DNA of 64,000 nucleotides. Source: Cladorhizidae sp. MBARI D1340-BT2. Lineage: Eukaryota; Porifera; Demospongiae; Poecilosclerida; Cladorhizidae. The DNA lies in assembly GCA_028752905.1 (NCBI GenBank), contig JAQNBH010000010.1, positions 12,102,993 to 12,166,992 of the forward strand. The letters are read 5' to 3'. The position numbers and the translations under genes are program-made. Position 1 is the first letter of the stretch; each line of letters starts with the position of its first letter. Of the stretch, positions 1 through 14,120 are shown piece by piece. The notes below the pieces were generated by a model that worked only from the letters and a program-made list of their open reading frames with translations, had not been told where the DNA came from and made no database searches.

Positions 1-91
1 ATGAGGGAGTGATCATATATCATACTATTTTTTATGGCTGCATGTAATTTGCTTTACTATTCGTGGAATTCGATTTTTGTGATATGAGGGA

Positions 92-469
92 GTGAGGTTA
101 AAGTTTAGATTGAGGACAGAGTCAGCAGGTCTATTGCAGGACAAGAAGCAATGTAGGCTGTGTAGTGATGATAGATGTGTGTTGTGTGACAGGAAGGAAG
201 TGGAAGATGTGGGGCACTTTCTCTATTAGACTGATGAATTTGGAAGGGAACGGAAAATGTTAATGAATGAGCTGATTGAGGGAGCCGGAATATGGTTGGA
301 GGAGTTTGAGATTGTGGGCAATGAGGGTGAAGGTAGCTTTGTAGAGGTGGAGGGTGTGAGTAATCAGGTGACGGTGGAAGTGTGTGGGTGCATTTTGAAG
401 TGCATAGTGAAATGTTGGAAGAGGAGGAAGGGACTGATTTATGGCCTCCCCCCACCCACTCCACCATAA
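92..469 (+). pseudogene. LINE reverse-transcriptase C-terminal fragment
   Basis: One forward frame reads through a Cys/His-rich tail typical of non-LTR reverse transcriptases. It contains CRLCSDDRCVLCDRKEVEDV, then GHF, then an acidic and basic helical tail. An in-frame stop (TAG at 227-229) interrupts it directly after GHFLY, so it is broken. The same C..C..C..C..EDV.HFL pattern occurs on the opposite strand at 742-1102, so these are two related copies with their 3' ends facing each other. The catalytic part is not in the window. The frame and motif are seen; the LINE assignment rests on family resemblance. Confidence 0.55.
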
Positions 470-741
470 CCAAGCAGACAACTCATTTAGTAACATTAAC
501 TCAGATATGTATGTCATAGTGTTTATTACAGTAAGTCATCTTACCTCAATTGTCATTATTTTATTTTTGTACTGCACTGCATGAGGTGCAATGGTTCCAA
601 AGGACTCAGTATTTTGAAGATTAAATCATAAATATAATATACTCATATATACACAGAAAACCTGTGTGGTAGAGGACATAAACTAGCTAGCATCAAATAA
701 TACCACTGCTCAAGGAGGGGGGGAGGGGAGGGGACCAAAGA
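470..741. other. noncoding spacer between two LINE tails
   Basis: No open frame. The stretch is AT-rich and ends in a run of G-rich sequence (715-735). It probably holds the 3' untranslated ends of the two convergent LINE fragments; no target-site duplication could be fixed. Confidence 0.3.
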
Positions 742-1102
742 TCATTCCTCACCTCTCCATACAACAGTTCCTTTCTTCTCGGCCACCATTTCCCTACCCA
801 ATACATTTATAACACACTTGCCCACCTCCTCCATCACTGCATCACTTACTCCCTCCACATCTTCCCCCAAAAGCAATGCCACCTTTCCATCTTTACTCAC
901 TCTTCTATATTTATCCTGCCCCTGCAATTCTGCGCACCTCATTCATCAGAACCAGCTGATCCCTCTCAAATTCCCCGCATATCACCAAGAAATGTTCCAC
1001 ATCCTCCCCTGCTCCACTATCACACATTATACACCTCCCATCCCTAACTATCCCACATCCCTTAACAACGCACGAAATTGCAACCGCACACCTTCTTAAC
1101 AC
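742..1102 (-). pseudogene. LINE reverse-transcriptase C-terminal fragment, frameshifted
   Basis: On the minus strand a frame from about 1102 reads CVVKGCGIVRDGRCIMCDSG, then GEDVEHFLVICGEFERDQ. It changes frame near 920 and continues as GQDKYRRVSKDGKVALLLGE to a stop at 742. The C..C..EDVEHFL..C.EFERD pattern is the same Cys/His tail as at 92-469 and is less mutated here. One frameshift and the absence of the RT core make it a pseudogene fragment. The tail is found in non-LTR retrotransposon ORF2 proteins. Confidence 0.6.
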
Positions 1103-1360
1103 ATGAATTAATTAATACCGCGTATAATCGGTTAATTAATAACAGTTCAGTTAATTAGTCTACACCATCTACCTCCGCCAGGCGAACGGGTTGCCTCTGG
1201 ACCCACAGTGAAGCGTTTCCTCCTGACCACTGTAATTACAAGGTGCGTACGTGTTTACGTAGCCACGCCCCACTAGAGGGAATTTTCCGTGCAATGTTAT
1301 TAGCAAGAGTGAAAGCGAACGCGGACTACTAAGAACTCCCTAACCTCCCAGCTGAACGTG
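1103..1360 (+). promoter_or_regulatory. putative promoter and 5' UTR of the anchor-B gene
   Basis: This is the sequence directly upstream of the signal-peptide exon. It carries a CCACGCCCC GC-box-like element near 1263-1271 and no clear TATA box. The stretch 1103-1160 is TTAATTAA-rich. The transcription start cannot be placed from sequence alone. Confidence 0.3.
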
Positions 1361-1411
1361 ATGGGCATTTTGCAAGTTGTGGTCCTTCTCTCCCTCCTTC
1401 AATCCTCACTG
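1361..1411 (+). CDS. exon 1: signal peptide
   Basis: ATG opens MGILQVVVLLSLLQSSL (17 codons) and is followed at once by the donor GTAAGATG. The hydrophobic core fits a signal peptide. It ends in phase 0. No other ATG-plus-hydrophobic stretch with a donor was found upstream of the family-specific exons. Confidence 0.6.
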
Positions 1412-4400
1412 GTAAGATGTCACCTAACCTTTAATAAATAGCGGAGTCTCTAACGTTAAGCATCGCCTGAACCAGGCACCTCGGTTTTCTAGTGTGCAAT
1501 GTCTACTCACCAACCTTGTCCTGATAATATACTTTAATGGAACTGATTATTACTTTTTTTGCACTGCAATGCATCTCTCCTTGTGTGTGTTTGTTGTGTA
1601 GGGGAGGTATCCAAGAGGGTGTACAGGAGTGTGCAGACAAGGAGGTTAGGATTCTATTTATATACATTTATTTTAGTCAGCTTTGTTGATTGTGTCCTGA
1701 ACCAAACCATTTGAACCCCCTAAAACAACAACAGCAACAACAACAGCAACAACAACAAAACAACAAGAAAACAACAACATTGATCATGCAGCAGCGTAAC
1801 TGGCTGCTCTGATTATCTATGCACGTGTGTGTGGTATATATACTCTGGGTTCTTCTTGCAAATCCCCCTGCATGGAGGGAAAAGAAAAGTGGGACGTGAT
1901 TAGCGGTGGAAATAATTTGTGGTTTTCGAGATTAAACTTTTTTTTTTTAACCCATGAAAGTGAACGCAAGACCAGCTTGTAGCCACACCTCCACAACTGA
2001 TCAGATATATACCGAAGAAGATTGCACATTTTTTTACATCTTTCCTCTGGACTCTGGCACATTCCCACCAGTAGCCAACTGTGATCGCGATTCCAACTTT
2101 AACCTTGAGACCAGGTCATTTTCCACGACCATTTTTTAACCATTAAAAAAAATTTTTCTTTTCGATCATTGACAGTATTTCCATACACTTCGAACTATTT
2201 GTGTCACACAGTATCTGCATGGCTGGGGGTGGGATCTTCACGGCTGTCATTTTAAAACATGCTTCCCATGGGCTATTCGGTTATGCTACTAATGACAAGA
2301 TAGTTACAATTTTAACCACAACTGCAGAGCCATTTGTTTGGTTTTTGTGGCTTCATGTTGAGGTATTGAACCTTGCGTTGGTTTTTGACCAAGTCTGAAT
2401 CCACTTATGGCGACAATTGCAAAAGATTGAAGGAAAAGGTATGGCTTTGGAATTTGTCTTTGGTGAATAAAGAGAGTAAAAGAAGGAACGGTCGTGACTC
2501 TGAGCAGGACAGTCGGAACCATCAAAAAAGTTTCGAAGACAGGACGCACTAATGGGCTTGAGGAGAACTTGGGACTCAGGTATTCATGAATGTGACTATT
2601 CTCGAGAGCTCCAAGTAATTGCATTCATGACCATACAGCTGATGTAGCTTTAGCTAGCACTATTGCCAAGCTAACAACTAACTAGAACTAGCTATATCCC
2701 TCAACTTAATAACTAGCTAGGTATCTAGAGCTGAGAGCTATATCACCCAACTTAATAACTAGCTATCTATCTAAAAGCAGAACTAGCTATATCCCTCAAC
2801 TTAATAACTAGCTAGCTATCTAGAGCAGAGAGCTATATCACCCAACTTAATAACTAGCTAGCTATCTAGAGCAGAGAGCTATATCACCCAACTTAATAAC
2901 TAGCTATCTATATAGAGCAGAGAGCTATATCCCTCAACTTAATAACTAGCTAGCTATCTAGAGCAGAGAGCTATATCCCTCAACTTATTAACTAGCTAAC
3001 TATCTAGAGCAGACAACTAGCTAACTACAATAACCAAACTAACAGCTAGCTAGCTATACTTCTAAGCTAATACTAGCTAGTTATTTATAAGTGCACAGCT
3101 AAGCTAGCAACTAAATACCTAGTTCTATACAGGCACAGAGCTATTGTAGTTCTGGCTTCAAGCAAACAGCAAACTAATACCAAGCTTTCTAAAAAGTTGA
3201 TGGCTTAGCAGCAGACACAGCAGTTATATACTTACTTAGGCAGGACTAGCTACTAAAGTTTGCAAACTGTGAACTTCTGATAGATAGTCAGCTAGCTATC
3301 CAAGTCTCTGCAGGAATTAACTTTTTGCTTTTGCCATATGTTCAGGTGTCTATTAGGAATCTGACTTCTCCATGGAAACTCGTCTGGCAGCGACATCATC
3401 TTCTTTCCTTCTCCAGGTAATTGCCTATAGCTGCCAGTAACACTGAATTGTCAGATGGTGTGGAAGAGGTAGGAGGTGTGCTAGTGTGTGTGTGTGTGTC
3501 ATGTGTGTGTGTGTGTGTGTGTGTGCAGTCAGTGTGTGTTGTGGACTTCTATACAATTTTGTTATATAAATACCATAAAATAACTGGTTGCCTACAGGCA
3601 CAAACTCACACATTATTCATGAAAATAAGACGATCGTGTTAAACACCAGATTGAAGAAGTTTTTTTTTTAATTGCTTACCTTCACAGCTGCTATCACAAA
3701 CAGTCTCTTCCTGACCTTTAGCACTGTTTCTGGATGTCCTTATTTGGTGGTAAACTGCAGAGGCATAATGCTCTGAATCTCTTTGCTCTTGAGAGAGGAT
3801 GTTCTACAGGATGAATTTCTTTGCTGTAAACTTTTCGGTGGACATAGAGTGACTGTCTGCTTACCTCAATGGAGCTGACTCCTATACCCAACTCCCAACT
3901 GCAACTTACCATATTAATTTTGTGATATGAGCATTATAGAAGTGGGTAGCCAATCAGTCAAGCATGATTAACACCTCACAACTTCTTAATGAGCAGTGCA
4001 CATGCAGAGTGAACAATTTGCAGGAGTGATCACCCAGTGTATATGCATCAAGCTAGAAGGGTTGAAGAAACGTCGAACTGTTGCTGAGCAGAGACTGGAG
4101 AGTGTTGTACATACATGGGCATCCTGTCTAGCCACCAGCGAGAAACCAGAGCAGGAGGAATATAGGCTAGAACCAAAGAGGATGGGCACTTAATTAACAA
4201 AAGTATGTGCTTAATAGAGCTGCCTCCTTAATAATAACTTCCGCAGTACACAAATATCGTGTACATGTGACCAGATTTGGGAAAACACTTCTAAATTATG
4301 TTTTTTAACTCATTAGATAATATTGTCACCTACGATGTCCAGCAATCATGTCCTTGAATTGTTCGAGTACTTTGCCTTACAGCTGCTACGATGTGAAGCA

Positions 4401-7400
4401 CTTGCTCTCCAACAAGCACTAGAAATTAATTATTGGAGCGACCCTGTACGTGTGAGGTGAGGCCATGTACTTCCGAAGTGAAGCCGTATGCTATTGCTTT
4501 GCTCAAGTGTGAGAATGTCGGAGCCTCCCATCATGTCTAGGCCTTGTGTGGCCCACCCGTTGGGAGCACTGGCCGGAGCCTATCATGTCGAGGTCTTCTC
4601 TGGCCCACCCACTGGGCGCACTGACTATGTCATCTGCACAAGCCATCTCTGTAAATAAAGTCTAACTTGAAAAGGCTGTGGAAAGCATGGCAGCTGAAAA
4701 AGCATGGCAGCTGAAGAAAGCATGTGCACGCTCAAAGCATGCATAAGAATGCTACATTCACGAAGGATAAGTGCATCAGCCTAGCTCACTGTAAGGGTTT
4801 ATTATCTCCTCCGGAATGGGCGCCTGAGCTTAGCACTGACACAGGTTCATGCATGAGGATAGTTCTAGCTGGTAGTACAATATATCATAATACTGAAACT
4901 GCTAATGTCTAATTTATCATTCCAACACATTGAGACATTTATCGCAACTCTGGTTACATGTATATAGCTAGAGCTAGGCGTGGCAATGGTTGCTATGGCA
5001 TCCAAGAAGAGCTGCTCAATATCAGCACCTTCCTATAGCGAAATCTCTTTCACAACTATTTCCCCCTCTCCCTTCCAAATTTCCGCATGGTGCGAGAGGG
5101 GTACATATTCAGGAGTAGTGCGTATGGAACTGAGAGTGTAGTCACTGAGGGTGTGGTCAATAACATGAGCACGTATTGAAGAGCGTGTGGGTGGCCTGTG
5201 GTAGAGAAGCCAGACCAACGCTGATGTTCAAGTCATGCGAGGCTACAGCATAGCTCATCTTCTCTACACATTCATCAAACCTTCACTGTTCTCCTACACA
5301 CTGGGGAGCTTTGATTCACCGGCCACGTTATGAAGGCTGTTGTGCCTATAATAAGGGTAGGGATGTGCGATTGGCTAGATAAACAATAGTTGGGTGTGTT
5401 CAACACAGTATAGTACACCACTGCTGTGTGTTCAACACAGTATAGTACACCTCTGCTGGGTGTGTTCAACACAGTATAGTACACCACTGCTGTGTGTTCA
5501 ACACAGTATAGTACACCACTGCTGTGTGTTCAACACAGTATAGTACACCACTGCTGTGTGTTCAACACAGTATTGTACACCTCTGTTGGTGTGTGCAACA
5601 CTGCATTGTACACCTGTTGGGTGTGTTCAACACTGCATTGTACACCTGTTGGGTGTGTTCAACACTGCATTGTACACCTGTCGGGTGTGTTCAACACTGC
5701 ATTGTACACCTCTGTTGGGTGTGTTCAACACTGCATTGTGCACCTGTTGGGTGTGTTCAACACTACATTGTACACCTGTTGGTGTGTGTTCAACACTGCA
5801 TTGTACACCTGTTGGGTGTGTTCAACACTGTATTGTACACCTGTTGGGTGTGTTCAACACTGCATTGTACACCTGTTGGGTGTGTTCAACACTGCATTGT
5901 ACACCTGTTGGGTGTGTTCAACACTGCATTGTACACCTGTTGGGTGTGTTCAACACTGCATTGTACACCTGTTGGTGTGTGCCACACTGTATAGTATGCT
6001 ACTGCCTCTAGGGTTGAAGCCGTGTAGAAAACTAAAATTGACCTCCAATCATTACTTCTCTGTGTCTACTAATGCTTAGCCTCTGCCTTCATAGACTTTT
6101 GTTGGAGTGGATTTATTAGCTACTCGAGTTCCATTCTGTAATGCGTGTTTTATGAGCTGATTCAAGTTCCATTCTGTAATGCGTGTTCTATGAGCTGATT
6201 CGAGTTCCATTCCGTAATGTGTGTTCTATGACCTGACAATTCAAATTTGGTGCTTCAGTAAAGCTCTCCTCTGATCTCCCTCAGCTCTTTGCCATTTGCC
6301 ATTGTCTGATACTGTCTGCCCTTATTAAACATAATTCTAGAGCAAATTGTCATGACGACCTGCTTGAGTGCCCATCAGCCATTCCTCTTGATTGCTTCCA
6401 CTGCAGGTGTCTACGTACCGTTGTGCTGCACGTTTTTTCCTGTTGCTTCTTCTTGTTGAATCAAGAGCAACAAGAACTTGTGTGGATTTGGAACCAGTGT
6501 GGTCTCCTCCGGAGAGAGTCCACGGAACGTGTCACCTTGCTGTACCTACAGCTCTGCTGGCCTGTGATCGAGTGAGGTGTCCATGTGATGATGTCATGGT
6601 CAGTGAATGTCTGGTAATGCGAGAAATTGTCATTCACGTTGTTCTTGTTGTTGTTCTTGTTGTTGTTGTTGTTGCTGTTGTTGTTGCACAGCTCTGCCAT
6701 GCTTTTACACTTGGGTGGACCTATTGAAATACTGTCTACTGCACTAGAGGACCCCTCACCTCTCCCCTCCCCCTTACCCCGGCTCCTCTTTTCGGCAGCC
6801 TCCCAACCTCACCCAAGCTTCAAGAAGATGGCACTCTGAGTAGCCGCTAACCTGCGTGCGACAACATGCATAAACCATGCTACCAAACTTCTTTGCCTAG
6901 GGGGGGTGAAGTTATGGTTTCCTGAAAAATGCACCCCTGGATGAAAATTCCCAAACTTTTAGTCCACCCTCCTACCTTCAGTTTGGCGGGAGCGCCGAGC
7001 CCCCCACCCCTGATACTCTGACGATGCTCCATTAGCTTACGTGCTTTTTAATAAAAACAATTACAAATCGCTCGAGACCGGCTTCAGTGAGGCAAATGAC
7101 AGCCAAGGTTGTGCAATTCTGCCATTGTTATTGGCACCACATCTGCTATTCGATCGTTACGCAATTAGAAGGGAAGTATTGTCTTTAGCACTTAATCAAG
7201 TACTAGTCAATGTTGCCAATCATGAATTATTCATTAGGCAGTTGTATGACTTGTTGTCATGTGATATGTACAGCTTTGATTGCTATAATCATGTCCGTGT
7301 TGCTAGCCAAGTCTGTTATGCGGGATCATGTGACACTGAAGACATACTCAGCCAACACTTCCTTGTCATGTGATAGCTCTCTTAGCTGGGTTCATGCGAC

Positions 7401-10400
7401 ACTGAAGACATACTCAGCCAACACTTCCTTGTCATGTGATATCTCTCTTAGCTGGGTTCATGGGACACTGGAGACATACTCAGCCAACACTTCCTTGTCA
7501 TGTGATATCTCTCTTAGCTGGGATCATGTGACACTGAAGACATACTCAGCCAACACTTCCTTGTCATGTGATATCTCGGTTCATGGGACACTGAAGACAT
7601 GCAAGAGCTGGGAATATTCTGGGGCAAGAGCTAGGAGTACTTTAAGGCAAGAGCTAGGAGTATTCTAGGGCAAGAGCTGGGAGTATTCTAGGGCAAGAGC
7701 TAGGAGTATTCTAGGGCAGGAGCTAGGAGTATTCTAGGGGTAGAGCTAGGAGTATTCAGGGCAAGAGCTAGGAGTATTCTAGGGCAAGAGCTAGGAGTAT
7801 TCTAGGGCAGGAGCTAGGAGTATTCTAGGGCAAGAGCTGGGAGTATTCTAGGGCTAGAGCTAGGAGTATTCTAGGGCAAGAGCTGGGAGTATTCTAGGGC
7901 AAGAGCTAGGAGTATTCTAGGGCAGGAGCTAGGAGTATTCTAGGGCAAGAGCTAGGAGTATTCTAGGGCAAGAGCTAGGAGTGTTCTAGGGCAGGAGCTA
8001 GGAGTATTCTAGGGCTAGAGCTAGGAGTATTCAGGGCAAGAGCTAGGAGTATTCTAGGGCAAGAGCTAGGAGTATTCTAGGCAAGAGCTAGGAGTATTCT
8101 AGGGCTAGAGCTAGGAGTATTCTAGGGCAAGAGCTGGGAGTATTCTAGGGCAAGAGCTAGGAGTATTCTAGGGCAGGAGCTGGGAGTATTCTAGGGCAAG
8201 AGCTAGGGGTGCTCTAGGACAGGAGCTAGGAATATTCTAGGGCAGGAGCTAGGAGTATTCTAGGGCAGGAGCTAGGAGTGTTCGAGGGCAGGAGCTAGGA
8301 GTATTCTAGGGCAAGAGCTAGGAGTATTCTAGGGCAAGAGCTAGGAGTATTCTAGGGCAGGAGCTAGGAGTATTCTAGGGCAGGAGCTAGGAGTATTCTA
8401 GGACAAGAGCTAGGAGTATTCTAGGGCAAGAGCTAGGAGTATTCTAGGGCAAGAGCTAGGAGTATTCTAGGGCAGAGCTAGGAGTATTCTAGGGCAAGAG
8501 CTGGGAGTATTCTAGGGCAAGAACTGGGAGTATTCTAGAGCAAGAGCTAGGAGTATTCTAGGGCAGGAGCTGGGGCAAGAGCTAGGGGTGTTCTAGGACA
8601 GGAGCTAGGAATATTCTAGGGCAAGAGCTAGGAGTATTCTAGGGCAGGAGCTAGGAGTGTTCTAGGGCTAGAGCTAGGAGTATTCTAGGGCTAGAGCTAG
8701 GAGAATTCTAGGGCTAGGGGTGTTCTAGGGCTAGGGGTGTTCTAGGGCTAGGAGTAGTTGTATTCTGTGGCTGGGCACATCCCAGGATACTTCCAAGTAA
8801 CCCTAGAATCCTGGGATGTTTGAAATATGTTGCAGCACTGGACATGCCTCAGCAAAGAGCTTCCTGTTCCTGCCTAGTCAGCATCTTCTAGACTTGGTTA
8901 GTCCGAGTGTCATGGCAACGGTGATAGACACATGATCTCACATGTTCTATATTGTGTAACATTATGCAACAAGCACCATGGCAAGCCTGGGGGTGTTTCA
9001 CGAGAATCTCTTTTACTCTGTGCATGTGGTGTGTGCGTGCATGCGCGTGGTGTGCATGCATGTGAGACCGTATGGCAGCTGCTATTAGATGACCTATTTA
9101 AAAAAATTCAAGTTTATTTACTTTTTTGTTTGTATATATATATATATATTTATATTTTCACATATATTTATTAATTATTTATATATTTATATATTTATAT
9201 TTTCACATATTTATTTATTAATTATATCACATATTTATTTATTTATTATATTTTCACATATTTATTTATTTATTTATTATATATATTTTATATATTTATA
9301 TATTCACATATTTATTTATTTATTACTTATATAAACATATTTATTTATTTATTAATTATAATTATATATATATATTCACATATTTATTTATTATACCGGT
9401 ATATATATATTTATATATTTATATATTCACATATTTATTAATTAATTAATTATATATATATTTATATATTCACATATTTATTTATTTATTTACTACATGT
9501 ATATATATTTATATTTTATATATTTATATATATATCACATATTTATTTATTTGTTTATTAATTATATATATTTATATATTCACATATTTATATTATTTAT
9601 ATATTCACATATTTATTTATTTATTAATTATATATATATTTATATATTCACATATTTATTAATTTATTATTATATATATATTTATAATTATATTCACATA
9701 TTTATTTATTTATTTATTATATATTTATTATTACGTTTATATATTCACATATTTATATATTCATATATTTATGTATTAATTTATTTATACATACATTTAC
9801 ATGCATACATACATACATACTAATTAATTAATTGCCATCATTTATTTATTAATTACTTAACACTATGTAGAACTTAACACTATGTAGATGGCCAATTTTT
9901 TATATTCATTTCTTTATTATTTATTTTCTTTATTATTTATATATATAAATATTTATATATTCATTATATTTATGTATTTATGTATTATTTATTTACATAC
10001 ATACATTAATTAATTAAATGCATACACACATTAATAATTTATTTATACATACATTTATAACATCATACCTTAATTAATTATTTTTAATTACCCATAACAG
10101 ATATTTTGTAATATTGCTTCGTGGCAAGCATGAACCTATGTGAACCCCGCACATGGGCTGCGGTGATCATGTTCTAATTATTAACGCTAAACATGTCGCT
10201 AAACACGTCATCTATCCGGCAAAAAGGCGATAAAAAGTATGGTAAATTTTACTTTCGTCACACCAGCTTCCCATAATTAATTAATCACTTGATTGATTGA
10301 TTACGATTGTTTGATTACTTATCGGTTGATCGATTGATAGCTTAACGTAGGCTTCCATGAACAGTGATTCGTTTCTTAAGGGTTATATCTCACTAGCACG

Positions 10401-13399
10401 TGCTATAGTGCTAGTTCAGTGTGTTGGCATGTGGTATCCAGTATATGGGGGATAAGTTGACTCTTCGTTTTGTTCTTCCAATGTGGCTTCAGACGGATCA
10501 ATTTTCAATTTACACCCCCCCCCCCCCCAGATCCAGATGCCCAAATGCCCTTCGTGATGAGGCTTAAGGAACGACACTCCCTTTGGTGTAGGTTGCACTA
10601 CCACTTCTGCGGCCAACCTGCCCCTTCCTCCTCCCAAAAATCTTGCGTTGACGGAAAAGCTGGCGTCTACGGCTGCAAAAATGTCGATCTTTTATCGCTG
10701 GTCAGCTTAGAGGACCTCGGTAGTCATGGAAAAGGAAATGACATCTGGGGGTGGACTGACCCACAGACTGGACGTGAGTACGCCATTGTTGGATGCTCAG
10801 ATGGAACTTCCTTTGTGGATGTTACCGACGCAACGGCTCCTCGGGTCCTAGGGTTCTTGCCGACGGAAACCTCGCCGAGTCCCTGGAGGGACATGAAGGT
10901 TCGCAAATAGCGGCAAGGAAATGTTATCTAAAATGGGCATGCTTTTGCTAATAATCGTTACCAAGCCATGCCCACTTTAAAAACCATGCCGTCTTTGGTT
11001 GTGCTGTATATCAGGGATATCCTGTCCTGACTCGCATCACAATCCTAGAATTACATGAGTGTAATGACACTTGTTGAATTGCTCTGGCCACTTCACCTGT
11101 CCTGGCCCTAACCCTAGCCACTGTCCTGGCCCTAACCACTGTCCTGGCCCTAACCCTAGCCACTGTCCTGGCCCTAACCCTAGCCACTGTCCTGGCCCTA
11201 ACCCTAGCCACTGCCCTGGCCCTAACCCTAGGTAGGTCTCTCTGTGTGCTCTCTTTTGATATTAAAAATTGTTGCATATATTTAACCATATCCAAGGTAC
11301 AGGCAGTCAAAGTTGGGGGCCTCAAAACCAGCCTGCCCAAGTTATCTGCATTTCTAACTCCTAATTGGAAAGTGCAAGACAGTTGAAATTACTACCAGTG
11401 GCTAGAGGAAGCTCTCCTCTATACAAATGACTCTAGGCGCTAAAACTAAGGGTTGACAATTGCATTTTAGGGGGGAGGTGGGGGAGATCTTCTCCATAAA
11501 TGTTTTTAAACTTGTGGTTACCACTTTATAGCTCCATAGATTCTGTAAACTTCATCATGTGGACTTGATATATAGCTCAAAAGGTAGGTCTCTCTGTGTG
11601 CTCTCTTTTGATACTAAAATATTTTTCATGGGTATAACTATAGCCAAGGTACTGGAGCTACAAGTGGAGGGAACCTAAAAACCTGAATGCCCACATAAAT
11701 AGCCAAGTTGAAATTAGCACTAGTAAGCCCTACTCTATGCAATGAGTGGTTTCATTAGGCATTAAAACGTAAGTACGTGGTCAAGCGTGCGGGTTGAAAA
11801 TGAATTTCGTTAAAATTCCATAAAATTCATTTTCCACCTGCACGCTTGACCACTTCTTATGTTTTAGCGCCTAACCATTGTGTAGTGTAGAGCTTCCTCT
11901 AGCCACTGTTACTAGGCACTTTCCAATATAATTTTTTAATGGCCTCTGTGGTCTTGTGCCATATTTCAGCCCTAGTTTATTGCAACACTACTATTGTAAC
12001 ATCATTGGCAAGCACACAGAATGGCTACCTTTTGAGACCAAAATCCTAAAACAAAACAACGAGAAAGTGTCGTTGGTCCCCTAAAACCTAATTGAAAATG
12101 ATGACAAGCAATGAAGAGGACCTTGAAATCTCTCAGGGGATAGTGCATGTGAGAATTACTGCCGGCATGAGTTTTTTTCTTTCTGTCCAGCAGTAATATA
12201 CGTGAGAAGCTATACATCCATATAAGGATCTTGAAATATATGAGAAGCTATACATCCATATAAGGATCTTGAAATATATGAGAAGCTATACATCCATATA
12301 AGGATCTTGAGATATACATGAGAAGCTATACATCCATATAAGGATCTTGAGATATACATGAGAAGCTATACATCCATATAAAGACCCTGAAATATATGAG
12401 AAGCTATACATCCATATAAGGATCTTGAAATATATGAGAAGCTATACATCCATATAAGGACCCTGAAATATATGAGAAGCTATACATCCATATAAGGATC
12501 TTGAAATATATGAGAAGCTATACATCCATATAAGGATCCTGAATATATATGAGAAGCTATACATCCATATAAGGATCCTGAAATATATGAGAAGCTATAC
12601 ATCCATATAAGGATCTTGAAATATATGAGAAGCTATACATCCATATAAGGATCCTAAAATATAAGTGAGAATCTATACATCCATATAAGGATTATTTTTT
12701 ACTTTATCATTCCTCAGGTGTTCAATAACCACGCCTTCATCGTTAGCGAAGCCTTCGATCATGGCGTGCAGATCTTCGACCTGACGAGACTCAGGGGCAT
12801 GGAAAGCTCCTCGAATCCTCTCTCGAGTGACGCACACTACGACGGGGTGGGGAGCTCTCATAACATTGTGGTGAACGAAGAGACAGGATACATGTACGCA
12901 GTTGGAACGAAGACATGCCTAAGCGGACTGCACATCATAGACGTGCGAGAACCCTTGAACCCGAAATTTATAAGCTGCTACTCGGGGGATGGCTATGTCC
13001 ACGATGCCCAGTGCGTGGTTTACAGAGGGCCCGACGGGGATTATCAAGGCCGCGAGATTTGTTTTTGCTACAATGAGGACACGCTGACAATCGTTGACGT
13101 TCAGGACAAGCATGACATCAAGATGTTGTCCAGGACAGGTTATCAAGGCAGTTGCTACACACACCAGGTGAGCACTGAGCACACACACACACACACCAGG
13201 TGAGCACTGAGCACACACACACACACACACACCAGGTGAGCACTGAGCACTGAGCACACACACACACACACACCAGGTGAGCACTGAGCACACACACACA
13301 CACACACACCAGGTGAGCACTGAGCACACACACACACACACACACCAGGTGAGCACTGAGCACTGAGCACACACACACACACACACCAGGTGAGCACTG

Positions 13400-13435
<36 letters not shown>

Positions 13436-13625
13436 AGGTGAGCACTGAGCACACACACACACACACACCAGGTGAGCACTGAGCACACACACACACACAC
13501 ACACACACACCAGGTGAGCACTGAGCACACACACACACCAGGTGAGCACTGAGCACACACACACACACACACACACACACCAGGTGAGCACTGAGCACAC
13601 ACACACACACACCAGGTGAGCACTG

Positions 13626-13656
<31 letters not shown>

Positions 13657-14006
13657 CAGGTGAGCACTGAGCACACACACACACACCAGGTGAGCACTGA
13701 GCACACACACACACACACACACACACACCAGGTGAGCACTGAGCACACACACACACCAGGTGAGCACTGAGCACACACACACACACACACACACACATAC
13801 CAGGTGAGCACTGAGCACACACACACACACACACACATACCAGGTGAGCACTGAGCACACACACACACACACATACCAGGTGAGCACTGAGCACACACAC
13901 ACACACACACACACATACCAGGTGAGCACTGAGCACACACACACACACACACACACACATACCAGGTGAGCACTGAGTGTGCATGCTCTTACTCATGGCC
14001 TAGCTA

Positions 14007-14039
<33 letters not shown>

Positions 14040-14089
14040 AGGTGAGCACTGAGCACACACACACACACACACACACCAGGTGAGCACTG

Positions 14090-14120
<31 letters not shown>

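Noticed and set aside
3346..3416. Extra exon of the anchor-B gene bounded by TTCAG and CAG|GTAATT
   Set aside because: Its length (71 nt) breaks the phase between the flanking exons and phase 1 entry meets a stop immediately.
6392..6839. Leu-rich membrane protein exon
   Set aside because: Hydrophobic stretches come from TTCTTGTTG/TTGTTG repeats; no family motif, and it lies within the intron of the anchor-B gene.
11085..11235. CCCTAA-containing tract as telomere sequence
   Set aside because: CCCTAA occurs once per 24-bp unit with GCCACTGTCCTGG between; it is a minisatellite, not a hexamer array.
12919..13996. Minus-strand Cys/Val-rich frames of 272-345 codons
   Set aside because: They are the complement of the (CA)n donor-bearing array and overlap a well-supported plus-strand exon.
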